Source: Chloroflexi bacterium 54-19
GTDB lineage: Bacteria; Chloroflexota; Chloroflexia; Chloroheliales; Chloroheliaceae
Length of the DNA: 58,202 bases
Assembly: GCA_001898225.1 (NCBI GenBank)
Contig: MKTJ01000071.1
Location: 1 to 58,202 of the forward strand
Direction of reading: 5' to 3'
Positions 7,799-17,194 of this stretch are shown here, in pieces (the first letter of the stretch is position 1; each line of letters opens with the position of its first letter). The notes under the pieces are model-generated. The model had not been told where the DNA came from and searched no databases. It saw nothing but the letters and a program-made list of their open reading frames with translations. Position numbers and translations under genes: made by a program.

Positions 7799-9901
7799 AT
7801 GATTAAAGCACTTGACCAGGAAATACAGTCGTTAGTAGCCGATATCCGGGACGGTAAACTTTTATTACCAGAAATTCAACGGGGTTATGTCTGGAAATCC
7901 ACTCAAGTAAGAAGTCTTTTTGACTCTCTGTATCACCAGTATCCCAGTGGACAATTGTTGGTTTGGGAAACCGATGATATACCTTCGGCCAAAGTTGCCA
8001 GTGTCGATGGCTTACTAAAATCCAATATGCATCCTCAATTGTTACTCGATGGGCAACAAAGATTAACGTCTTTAACGGCGGTTATGCTGGGGCGCGACCT
8101 GAAAGTCAAAGATCTGCGAAGAAAAATGGAGGTCGTTTTTAACGTATACACTGAAAAATTCGAGATTAAAGGGCCTCGCCAGGCTGGTCAATCCGGTTGG
8201 ATAGAATTAGCGAAATTCTTTACTGAAGGCGCAATGAAAACTTTTTGGGAGCTTAAACTCGATAATACCTCCCCTGAGTCGCAACAAGTTTTTGAAAGAT
8301 TAAACCGGCTGGAAAACATAAAAAAATACACTTATCGAGTTATTTTGCTGGAAAAGTTAAGTTACGAAGAAGTTACCGATATTTTTATCAGGATCAATTC
8401 GGGCGGCACTATTTTAGGCAACGCCGACTTAGCCCTTGCTCAAGTTTCAAGCAGGTGGACCGGCGTAACCCAGTTATTTGAGGATTATCAACAGTATATT
8501 AAAAAACAGTTTACAGGATTGGAGGTGGATAACGGCCTTTTACTAAGGGCTATCGTAGTTTCATTAACAAATCAAAGTTTGTTCAATGTTTTCTTAAAAC
8601 CGGACCACCAACAGATAACAGTAAACGACCTTGAAGCTGCGTGGAAAAGAGTTCAACAAGCCTTTACGCAAGCTGTTAATTTTTTGGTCCACAACTGTCA
8701 GATTGACCGGCTGGATTTGCTGCCAACACGCAATATTTTGATACCATTAACAGCATTTTTCGAAAAATTTAACGATCACATTACGGCCGAGCAAACGCGG
8801 GATTTACAACGTTGGGTTTACATGGCTTTGATTTGGACCCGGTATAGTACCGCGACCGAATCCAAATTAAACGAAGATTTGGCAGAACTTACCAAGGAGA
8901 AGCCAGTCAAGGAAATGATTCAGAACATTGAGGATGTAGTAGGGCATAACCGATTAATTACCGAACGCGATTTGCAAGATCAACGTAAAAACTCACCTTA
9001 TATGGTTATGTCCTATGTTTTAGCCCGGCGGGCCGGAGCGCAGGACTGGTTTAACGGGGTAGTTATAGGTGGATCTCAGAATTTAGAATTCCATCATATA
9101 TTTCCTAAATCGTTGCTAGAAGAAACCTATAAACTCAAGGAAGACAGCCGAATTGTTGATCAAGTGGCAAACCTGGCCTTTTTATCTGCCAAAGCTAATA
9201 AGAAAATATCTAATAGCAACCCGGCGGACTATTTGCCCGGTATAGAGCAAAACCGCTTAATTGCCCAACATGTAACTATGGATTTATCGTTGTGGAAGAT
9301 TGAGAAGTTTGAAGATTTTGTCCGGCAACGCCGCACTATGTTGGCGGATGCAATTAACAGTTTATTGGCTTCTTTATCTGGTGAAGGCACTACTTTGCCT
9401 ACAGGGTCCACACAGATAATGGCGGCCAGAGTGGACGCTATCGAACATAACATGCGAGATTTGTTGGCTGGTAGGTTAGAGGAAGCCAGGGGTCCATCCG
9501 CCTGGAAACAACTTGTGCCGGACCCTATTAAACAACAGGTGCAAGATAGGATAGGCCAACGCATCAAAAATAATCCTTTTGAGGCGGGGAAGCACGATAC
9601 ACTCGAAGCAAAGTTAGTCCAGTGCCAATTTAGTGACTATTTCAATATTATCCAGGTTAAATCTAACTGGCCGTTTTTCGAGGATGTCTTTGGCGGATAC
9701 GAAACCTTTAAGAAATATAGCGTCCCCGTCATAGGTATTCGCAACTCTTTGAAACATAATAAACCTTTAGGCCATATTGAACTTCACGAGGCTGAAGCGG
9801 CTATAAGTTGGTTTGAGGATTGTTTTCACCAATTAAGTGTTGTTGAACAAGCCGAAACTGAAGCAGAAGAACAGCCAGACCTTGAGTCTGTGGAAGTTTA
9901 A
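7799..9901 (+). CDS. GmrSD-like type IV restriction protein (DUF262 + DUF1524 HNH) with C-terminal HEPN-like domain
   Basis: 700 aa; AGGAG sits 7 nt before the ATG. The N terminus is a DUF262 domain with LPEIQRGYVW and LDGQQRLTSL (DGQQR near 83), the ParB/srx-like NTP-dependent half of GmrS. DUF1524 carries the HNH-type signature EFHHIFPKS (near 432) followed by a conserved Asn-containing stretch (NLAFLSAKANKK). GmrSD enzymes cut DNA carrying glucosylated hydroxymethylcytosine. Residues ~540-685 form a further helical domain with RNSLKH (near 647), an R-x4-H HEPN motif as in Swt1-like domains. This tail is absent from ordinary GmrSD and could add RNase activity. It lies between the methylase and DrmD, in lower-GC DNA. 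Confidence 0.8.
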   Translation: MIKALDQEIQSLVADIRDGKLLLPEIQRGYVWKSTQVRSLFDSLYHQYPSGQLLVWETDDIPSAKVASVDGLLKSNMHPQLLLDGQQRLTSLTAVMLGRDLKVKDLRRKMEVVFNVYTEKFEIKGPRQAGQSGWIELAKFFTEGAMKTFWELKLDNTSPESQQVFERLNRLENIKKYTYRVILLEKLSYEEVTDIFIRINSGGTILGNADLALAQVSSRWTGVTQLFEDYQQYIKKQFTGLEVDNGLLLRAIVVSLTNQSLFNVFLKPDHQQITVNDLEAAWKRVQQAFTQAVNFLVHNCQIDRLDLLPTRNILIPLTAFFEKFNDHITAEQTRDLQRWVYMALIWTRYSTATESKLNEDLAELTKEKPVKEMIQNIEDVVGHNRLITERDLQDQRKNSPYMVMSYVLARRAGAQDWFNGVVIGGSQNLEFHHIFPKSLLEETYKLKEDSRIVDQVANLAFLSAKANKKISNSNPADYLPGIEQNRLIAQHVTMDLSLWKIEKFEDFVRQRRTMLADAINSLLASLSGEGTTLPTGSTQIMAARVDAIEHNMRDLLAGRLEEARGPSAWKQLVPDPIKQQVQDRIGQRIKNNPFEAGKHDTLEAKLVQCQFSDYFNIIQVKSNWPFFEDVFGGYETFKKYSVPVIGIRNSLKHNKPLGHIELHEAEAAISWFEDCFHQLSVVEQAETEAEEQPDLESVEV

Positions 9902-9961
9902 AAGAAGTTAATGGTTTTCGGAAGAAGTCAACCAAATTCATGGGAAGCAGGTTAGGTTAAA

Positions 9962-12900
9962 TTGACCCAAGCGATAAAATTACCTGAACAGGGGCAGTTG
10001 GTGCAGGTCCGGCAGCGGCGTTATCTGGTGGTGGAAGTGGCCCAGAACCCCCTCCCGGCAAATGTTCTCAAACCCGGCAAACAGGCCCGGTCCGAAGCCC
10101 TCGGCCAGCACCTTGTCACCCTTTCTTCGGTTGAGGATGATGCCCTGGGCGAAGAACTGGCCGTCATCTGGGAACTTGAACCGGGCGCAACGTCTCTAAA
10201 TACAGGTACGCTGCCCAAACCTACAGGCTTTGACGAGCCTCACCGGCTGGACGCTTTCCTGAACGCGGTGCGGTGGGGCGCAGCCAGCAGCGCCGACTCG
10301 CGGGCTTTACAGGCCCCCTTTAGAAGCGGGGTGGACCTGGAAGATTACCAGCTTGACCCGGTAGCCAGGGCTATCGGGATGCCCCGCGCCAACTTGCTGA
10401 TCGCCGATGACGTGGGCCTGGGAAAGACCATCGAGGCCGGGCTAGTCGCCCAGGAACTGATTATCCGCCACCGTGCCCGCAAAATTATGATCGTCTGCCC
10501 CGCCTCGCTGCAAATCCAGTGGCGCGACCAGATGCGCGACAAGTTTGGCCTGGAATTCCGGATTGTCGATAGTGAACTGCTAAAAATCTTACGGCGAGAG
10601 CGCGGCTTACGGGTCAACCCCTGGACCCACTTTCCGCGCCTGATTACCTCGATAGACTTCCTCAAACGCGAGCGCCCTTTGCGCCTGCTGACCGAGGCGC
10701 TACCCGCCGAAGGTGAACCGGCCTACCCGCGCCGTTTCGACCTGCTTATCGTGGACGAGGCCCACAATATCGCGCCATCGGGCCGGGGCAAATATGCCAC
10801 CGATTCACAGCGCACCCAGGCCTTGCGGCGGCTGGCCCCTCATTTCGAGCATAAACTCTTTCTTTCGGCCACGCCCCATAACGGCTATTCCGAGAGCTTT
10901 ACCGCCCTGCTGGAACTCCTGGATAACCAGCGCTTTGCCCGCGGTATGGAGCCGGACCGCGAACAACTGGCCCGCGTCATGGTCCGGCGGCTGAAGTCCG
11001 AGATGAAAAGCTGGGACGGCACCGCCCGCTTTCCCGAACGCCGCCTGGAAGCCCTGGAAGTGCAGTACACGGAGGCGGAACGGGAAGCGCACCGCCTGCT
11101 GAACGAATACGCTCAGCTTCGGATAAAAGGGGCGACCACCGAAACCGAACGCTACGCTACCGAATTTGTCCTTAAGCTTTTGAAAAAGCGGCTCTTTTCC
11201 TCGCCCGAAGCCTTTGCCCTGACCCTCGAAAAGCACGAGGAAACCCTGGCGAATGCCCGCAAACGGACGGTAAGTGTGCGGCCCAGCGCCGGGATTTTGC
11301 GCCGCCAGCTTGAGGCGCTGGACGAGGATGCCGATAACGACGAAGACCTGGAAGAAGCCGCCGCCAGCGCCCTGGAAGCCGCCGCGCCGCTCTTTCACCC
11401 GCCAACCCCCCGCGAACGAGAACTGCTCGACCGCCTGGGAGCCTGGGCCAACAAAACACGCCTGCGCCAGGATAGCAAAGCTACCCGGCTGCTAGCATGG
11501 CTCAAAGAAATCGTTCGCCCTGGCGGCAACTGGTCGAACGAGCGGGTGATTATCTTTACCGAGTACCGGGCTACCCAGAAATGGCTGCTGGGCCTACTCG
11601 CTGCCGAAAACATGGTGGCGAACGACCGGGTAATGACCCTCTACGGCGGCATGACCACTGAGGACCGCGAACGGGTCAAGGCCGCCTTCCAGGCCCATCC
11701 TAGCGAAGCCCCGGTTCGTATTTTGCTGGCGACCGACGCTGCCTCGGAAGGCATCGACCTGCAAAACCACTGCTCCCGGCTGATTCATTACGAAATACCT
11801 TGGAACCCTAACCGCCTCGAACAACGCAACGGGCGCATCGACCGGCACGGCCAGAAAGCCGGGTGGGTCAACATTTTTCATTTTGTCGGCTCGAATTACC
11901 ACAAATCGGCCAAAAGCGACCTCGAAATTTCGGCGGGAGATTTGGAAGGCGACCTCGAATTCTTGATGCGGGCGGTCCAGAAGGTCAACCGTATCCGGGA
12001 AGACCTGGGCAAGGTCGGCCCTGTTATCGCCGAGCAGGTCGAAGAAGCCATGCTGGGCCAGCGCCGCCGCCTGGATACCTTCGCCGCCGAGGATAAGGCC
12101 GCCGGGGTGCGCCGTTTGCTTGCCTTCGAGCGTAAATTGCAGGACCAGGTGGCCCGCCTGCACGAACAGCTACAGGAAAGCCGCCGCACCCTCCAACTCT
12201 CGCCTGAAAATGTCCAGTCCGTGGTAGAAATTGCCCTGGAACTGGCCGGGCAGCCGCCCCTCCGCCGCGAGATTCTGCACGACCCTAACGGCGAAAAGCC
12301 GCCCATTGAAGTCTTTCACCTGCCATCTTTAAAAGGAAGCTGGGCCGCTTGCGCTAACGGCCTCGAACACCCACATAGCCGCCACGTCAGGCCGGTTGTC
12401 TTTGACCACGCCAAAGCCAAAGGGCGGGACGACGTGGTGCTGGCGCACCTCAATCACCGGCTGGTTTCGATGTCGCTCCGGTTGTTGCGGGCCGAGGTCT
12501 GGACGCCGGATGGACAGCGCAAACTCCACCGGGTCACGGCCCGTGTAGTTCCGGATAGTGTCCTGAGTAGCCCGGCCGTTATCGCCCACGCCCGCTTGAT
12601 GTTGACCGGCGGCGACAGCCAGCGCCTGCACGAAGAAATTATCTTCGCGGGAGGCCAGATTAAAGAGGGCCGCTTCAACCGCCTGAATGTTACCGAGGCC
12701 CAGCGTATCCTAGCCGCTGCGACCGTTCAGAGTGTACCGGAAAAAGTCCAGCAACAGCTAACTGCCCTGTGGGAGAGTAACCAGGCGTCGTTGCAGCAAG
12801 CTCTTGAAGTGCGTTCGAAAGAACGGAGCGGAGGATTGCAAAAATTGCTGGCCGAACGAGCCGAAAAAGAAATCAAAGACATTACTTTCGTGTTAAGTGA

Positions 12901-13138
12901 ACTTCACAAAAGCATCCTGGAGGGTTTGAAGCAGCCCGAAATGGTCCAGCTACAAATGTTCAACAACGAAGAAAAGGAACAATTCGAGCGGAATATCTCG
13001 GCCCTGCAAGCTCGTGCCGAGCAGATACCGGAAGAAATTGAGCAGGAGACCGAGGCGATCCGTCACCGTTTTGCCGATCCGCAGCTTCGCCTTTTTCCGG
13101 TCGCGGTAACTTACCTGGTTCCCGAAAAATTCTTATAA
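9962..13138 (+). CDS. drmD: SNF2/RapA-type helicase, DISARM DrmD-like
   Basis: 1058 aa, probable TTG start after a purine-rich AGGTTAGG. It contains a full SF2/SNF2 motor: Walker A in DDVGLGKTIEAG (near 151), motif Ia VCPASLQIQWRDQM, DEAH box IVDEAHN (near 264), SATPHNG, and the C-terminal RecA lobe with FTEYRAT, LLATDAASEGIDLQ and QRNGRIDRHGQ. The remaining ~350 residues are charged and partly coiled-coil. This is the class 1 DISARM-specific helicase family, expected to move on DNA together with DrmA/DrmB. The gene is strongly GC-rich like drmMI, in contrast to the two genes just before it. Confidence 0.75.
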   Translation: MTQAIKLPEQGQLVQVRQRRYLVVEVAQNPLPANVLKPGKQARSEALGQHLVTLSSVEDDALGEELAVIWELEPGATSLNTGTLPKPTGFDEPHRLDAFLNAVRWGAASSADSRALQAPFRSGVDLEDYQLDPVARAIGMPRANLLIADDVGLGKTIEAGLVAQELIIRHRARKIMIVCPASLQIQWRDQMRDKFGLEFRIVDSELLKILRRERGLRVNPWTHFPRLITSIDFLKRERPLRLLTEALPAEGEPAYPRRFDLLIVDEAHNIAPSGRGKYATDSQRTQALRRLAPHFEHKLFLSATPHNGYSESFTALLELLDNQRFARGMEPDREQLARVMVRRLKSEMKSWDGTARFPERRLEALEVQYTEAEREAHRLLNEYAQLRIKGATTETERYATEFVLKLLKKRLFSSPEAFALTLEKHEETLANARKRTVSVRPSAGILRRQLEALDEDADNDEDLEEAAASALEAAAPLFHPPTPRERELLDRLGAWANKTRLRQDSKATRLLAWLKEIVRPGGNWSNERVIIFTEYRATQKWLLGLLAAENMVANDRVMTLYGGMTTEDRERVKAAFQAHPSEAPVRILLATDAASEGIDLQNHCSRLIHYEIPWNPNRLEQRNGRIDRHGQKAGWVNIFHFVGSNYHKSAKSDLEISAGDLEGDLEFLMRAVQKVNRIREDLGKVGPVIAEQVEEAMLGQRRRLDTFAAEDKAAGVRRLLAFERKLQDQVARLHEQLQESRRTLQLSPENVQSVVEIALELAGQPPLRREILHDPNGEKPPIEVFHLPSLKGSWAACANGLEHPHSRHVRPVVFDHAKAKGRDDVVLAHLNHRLVSMSLRLLRAEVWTPDGQRKLHRVTARVVPDSVLSSPAVIAHARLMLTGGDSQRLHEEIIFAGGQIKEGRFNRLNVTEAQRILAAATVQSVPEKVQQQLTALWESNQASLQQALEVRSKERSGGLQKLLAERAEKEIKDITFVLSELHKSILEGLKQPEMVQLQMFNNEEKEQFERNISALQARAEQIPEEIEQETEAIRHRFADPQLRLFPVAVTYLVPEKFL

Positions 13139-13291
13139 ACCTTACCGGCTCAATTGAGGTTCAAGCAAGAGTGCCAACCTTGATGACCACCGTGAAGCTG
13201 ACCTTATTCCGATCTCTTAATTGGTTTTGATGGGAACTTCTAATATTTCGGAAAACCTATGAAAGTAAACAACCTATAGTTTGGATAATTC

Positions 13292-16200
13292 ATGAAAACT
13301 TTTAACCTGCCCGAAACCCTTAATCTGGACCTTGACCTCACAACCTTAAATCGCCAGCTTAAATCGGGCGAAATCCAGCTTGATTGGAAAGCGGTGAAAT
13401 ATGTCGAGCCAGAAGCGCTCGATAAACTGCTGGTCGGAATTAAATCTGAGGAATTTGCGGGAATAGAAACGGTGCCGGACGAGCTGGCGATGCCCGTCTT
13501 TCAGGCTTTCAACCGCGCTAATCAACCCCCGGTCCCCTCACCTGTGTCCGGTCTCGCCGAAAATCCGATTAAGCAACCGGAAGTGTCGGATTCACCAAAA
13601 CATGCCGAATTAGTGGAAGAAGTTGACCAACCTACCGAAAAGACAGCCGGACAAATTGAAATTACAGTTTCGGATGAAAGCGAGGACGAAAAACAGCCTA
13701 AAAAAGCCGGACGCCCGTTCAAGCCGTTGCTAACGGCTCCCTCGGATTACGCTTTACGAGAGGAGTTGCAGCAGTTAGTCTTACAGGATTTGCTGGGGCC
13801 TGCTGCAGGACCAGAAGAAGAATTGGACGAACCAAGTGTTAGGGACCGCTACCTGGTAGGAATGTTGGCTCCCAACAGCCAACAAATTGAGCCGGAAGAA
13901 CAGGATGAATTAGCCGTGGCTGAATCCGGCGGAGTGGAAGAGGGTAGCACTGATAAGGCCGCTACCCAAACTCCTACTTTTTTCCCTTCATCGTTTGGGC
14001 TCAGTTTCTGCGTGGATCGTTCCACTCCCAGATTGAAAATAACCGCCAGGTGGGGTCACTATACCCGCCAGTACAGCGAATATCTCACCACTCCTACCGG
14101 TAACCCGAAGATGATCTGGAAACGCCAGCCAAGAGGCGGAGCGGCTACCGAAATTTTGTTGAAACCAGGACAGGTTAAACCATGGCAGCCTGAGCCGGAC
14201 GAACAGCCCGGTGTCTATGTTAAAGGGTTAATCCGCTCGGTCGGCAACGAGTATGTTATTACCCTCTTTCTGGTTAATGGGCAGGCCGAACCAAAGAAAA
14301 ACCGGGATAGCGCCTGGCTTTTTCAACCGGAATTAACTGTAGAAGACCCTGCCGGTAGGCCGGTATTCCAGCGCCGTTCCAGCGGACAGCTTGAGCGGCT
14401 TTCCGGCGTCGAGCAGTTCGCGACCGAAGATAAAGCCATGGAGATGCTTTACCGCAAAAAGGTAAATTTTGCCGCCGGACACGGCGTAAGCATGCAGGTT
14501 GATACCTTGCCGGACGACTCGACAAAAGCCGTCCGGCTTAAAACCTGTGTTACCCCTACCTATGAGGTGCCAAAAACCGAAACGCCAAACGCCGCCGAAA
14601 TCCCGGCTCTGGCTGACCTGACCCTCGATATGCACGAGCTTGCCCAACTTCCAGCCGACCAACTGGTCGGAAGGTTAAGCCCGTTAATTGATGCTTACCG
14701 CGAATGGATTGGCGAACAACGCACTCGCCTGACCGAACCGGACCTCGCACTCTACCAAGCCAACGCTCGACAGACCCTCGATAATTGCGCCGAAACCCTG
14801 GGACGTATCCGGGAAGGCATCGTTTTGCTTGGCCGGAACCCTCAGGCTGCCAGGGCTTTCGCTTTCATGAACGAGGCGATGGCCCGCCAGCGGGTCCGCA
14901 CCTTATATACTGAAGCGGTACGCCGGGGCGCGAAAGTAACTCTTGAAGATTTTGACATTCCTAAAAACCGGAGCTGGCGGGCCTTTCAACTGGCTTTTAT
15001 TCTCCTGAATATTCCGGCTCTGGTAGATTTGCACCATCCCGACCGCCATCCTGACCAGGATGCCGTGGCGGACTTACTCTGGTTTCCAACCGGCGGCGGT
15101 AAAACCGAGGCTTATCTCGGCCTGACCGCCTTTACCCTGGCTATTCGCCGGTTACAGGGAGTTGTCGAGGGTCGCCGGGGTGACGAAGGAGTGGCGGTCC
15201 TGATGCGCTATACCTTGAGGTTGCTGACCCTCCAACAGTTCCAACGCGCTACCGCCCTCATTTGCGCTTGCGAGGTCATTCGGAAAGAGGCCTTCGCTGC
15301 AGGTGATACTACCTGGGGAAAGACCCCTTTTCGCCTGGGGCTATGGGTGGGGCAACGCACCACTCCCAATACCACCGAGCAGAGTGAAGAATCAATCAAG
15401 CAGGACCGGGGCATTTACCAGCAGGGTAGTGCCATTGGCGGAGTCGGTACCCCTAAACAGTTAAACAACTGTCCCTGGTGTGGGCAGAAAGTGGACCTCA
15501 AAATTGACCCGACCAATAAAGGTCAGGGCCGCACCTTAATCTATTGCGCCGAGCCTTTCGGCCGCTGCCCGTTTACACCTCGTAACTCGCCGAACGAAGG
15601 GATTCCAGCCCTGGTAGTTGACGAGGAAATCTATAGCCGGTTGCCTTCTTTACTCATAGCTACCGTGGATAAATTTGCTCAATTGCCCTGGAATGGCGCA
15701 ACCCAGATGCTTTTCGGCCAGGTTGACCAGTACTGCCAGCGTCACGGCTTTCGCGCCCCGGATTTGCCGGACACGGCCACAAAGCACCCGGCCACCAACG
15801 GTTGGCAACCCATTACGGTAGAGTCGCATGCGCCTTTGCGCCCGCCTGACCTGATAATCCAGGACGAACTGCATCTTATTTCAGGGCCGCTTGGTTCATT
15901 AGTAGGCCTTTACGAAAGCGTGGTGGATCGCCTTTGCACCTGGACCGTCGGCGGGAAGGAAGTACGTCCGAAAGTTATCGCCGCCAGCGCCACAGTGCGC
16001 CGCTCGACCGAACAGGTTAAAGCCCTTTTCCTGCGCCAAGTTAAAGTTTTTCCGCCGCAAGGCCTTGACCCTGAAGATAACTTCTTTGCCCGGCAGCGGA
16101 CACCTTCCGAGGAAAATGCAGGCCGCCGCTACCTGGGCATTTGCGCCAGCGGGCGGCGTTTGAAAGCGGTTTTAATCCGGGTTTACGTGGCCCAATTGGC

Positions 16201-17194
16201 CGCCGCCCAATTCCTCTTTGAGAAATATGGTGAAAATGTAGACCCCTGGATGACCCTGGTCGGCTACTTTAACTCGATTAACGAATTGGCCGGGATGCGC
16301 CGTCTGGTGGAAGACGAGGTGCGGTCGCGGCTTTTAAAGATGGACGAACGCGGTTTGGCCCGCCGCCAGCCCCCCAAACTTGAAGAAATGACTTCTCGTA
16401 AGAGTTCAACCGATATTCCCCAGATTCTCGATTTGCTGGAAAAGCGGTTTAACCCGAACCCACCTGAAAATTCAGCCCGGCCACTTGATGTCTTACTGGC
16501 AACTAACATGATTTCGGTAGGGGTAGATGTTTCCCGGTTGGGTTTGATGGTGGTGGCGGGTCAACCCAAAACGACCGCCGAATATATCCAGGCTACCAGC
16601 CGGGTCGGGCGGAAAAACCCCGGCCTGGTGACAGTGGTTTACAACTGGGCGCGGCCGCGCGACCTTTCTCATTACGAGCAGTTCCAGCAGTATCACGCCA
16701 CTTTTTACCAGCATGTCGAAGCCCTGTCGGTAACACCTTTTGCGCCCAGGGCACTCGACCGGGGCCTGGCTGCCCTTCTCGTCAGTTTTGTCCGTTTGAT
16801 GGGGGCGGAGTTTGCCGAAAATAGCCGGGCCGGGGCTATCAAAGCGGATCACCCCTATTTGAAAATGGCGGTTGAAGAACTGGTAAAAAGAGCAACCCTG
16901 GTAAAAGATGCCGAAACAGGCCAGGACGTTAGAGATAAGCTGGAAGATTTAACCCGCTATTGGCTAACCAAAACGGCCAATTCGGCCGGGGCCGTCCTGG
17001 GTTATAAGACCCGTAATGATGGCAGGACCCTCGGCTTACTGGAGGCGCCCGGCGTAAATAAAGGCTGGCAACCTTTTACCTGCCTTAATTCACTACGTGA
17101 TGTTGAACCTTCAATCAATTTAGTTTTGGATGAACGCGGTATAGGTGAAAATCCTTATCTCAAAAACGATTTTTCTTCAGGTGATATCAATTAA
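13292..17194 (+). CDS. drmA: DISARM helicase DrmA, with extended N terminus
   Basis: 1300 aa. Helicase motifs: FPTGGGKTEAYLG (Walker A, near 600), QDELHLISGPLGS (DExH variant, near 857), AASATVRRS, and LLATNMISVGVDVSRLG with QATSRVGR in the second lobe (from ~1068). A CxxC pair (NCPWCGQ) sits between the lobes. These features and the neighbouring DUF1998 gene identify DrmA, the DISARM helicase that acts with DrmB on incoming DNA. The first ~65 residues (LDWKAVKYVEPEALDKLLVG) have the rhythm of a STAS-like domain and are tied on by an acidic, low-complexity linker to ~150. This N-terminal addition is unusual. The stop overlaps the drmB start by one base (TAATG), implying coupled translation. 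Confidence 0.85.
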   Translation: MKTFNLPETLNLDLDLTTLNRQLKSGEIQLDWKAVKYVEPEALDKLLVGIKSEEFAGIETVPDELAMPVFQAFNRANQPPVPSPVSGLAENPIKQPEVSDSPKHAELVEEVDQPTEKTAGQIEITVSDESEDEKQPKKAGRPFKPLLTAPSDYALREELQQLVLQDLLGPAAGPEEELDEPSVRDRYLVGMLAPNSQQIEPEEQDELAVAESGGVEEGSTDKAATQTPTFFPSSFGLSFCVDRSTPRLKITARWGHYTRQYSEYLTTPTGNPKMIWKRQPRGGAATEILLKPGQVKPWQPEPDEQPGVYVKGLIRSVGNEYVITLFLVNGQAEPKKNRDSAWLFQPELTVEDPAGRPVFQRRSSGQLERLSGVEQFATEDKAMEMLYRKKVNFAAGHGVSMQVDTLPDDSTKAVRLKTCVTPTYEVPKTETPNAAEIPALADLTLDMHELAQLPADQLVGRLSPLIDAYREWIGEQRTRLTEPDLALYQANARQTLDNCAETLGRIREGIVLLGRNPQAARAFAFMNEAMARQRVRTLYTEAVRRGAKVTLEDFDIPKNRSWRAFQLAFILLNIPALVDLHHPDRHPDQDAVADLLWFPTGGGKTEAYLGLTAFTLAIRRLQGVVEGRRGDEGVAVLMRYTLRLLTLQQFQRATALICACEVIRKEAFAAGDTTWGKTPFRLGLWVGQRTTPNTTEQSEESIKQDRGIYQQGSAIGGVGTPKQLNNCPWCGQKVDLKIDPTNKGQGRTLIYCAEPFGRCPFTPRNSPNEGIPALVVDEEIYSRLPSLLIATVDKFAQLPWNGATQMLFGQVDQYCQRHGFRAPDLPDTATKHPATNGWQPITVESHAPLRPPDLIIQDELHLISGPLGSLVGLYESVVDRLCTWTVGGKEVRPKVIAASATVRRSTEQVKALFLRQVKVFPPQGLDPEDNFFARQRTPSEENAGRRYLGICASGRRLKAVLIRVYVAQLAAAQFLFEKYGENVDPWMTLVGYFNSINELAGMRRLVEDEVRSRLLKMDERGLARRQPPKLEEMTSRKSSTDIPQILDLLEKRFNPNPPENSARPLDVLLATNMISVGVDVSRLGLMVVAGQPKTTAEYIQATSRVGRKNPGLVTVVYNWARPRDLSHYEQFQQYHATFYQHVEALSVTPFAPRALDRGLAALLVSFVRLMGAEFAENSRAGAIKADHPYLKMAVEELVKRATLVKDAETGQDVRDKLEDLTRYWLTKTANSAGAVLGYKTRNDGRTLGLLEAPGVNKGWQPFTCLNSLRDVEPSINLVLDERGIGENPYLKNDFSSGDIN

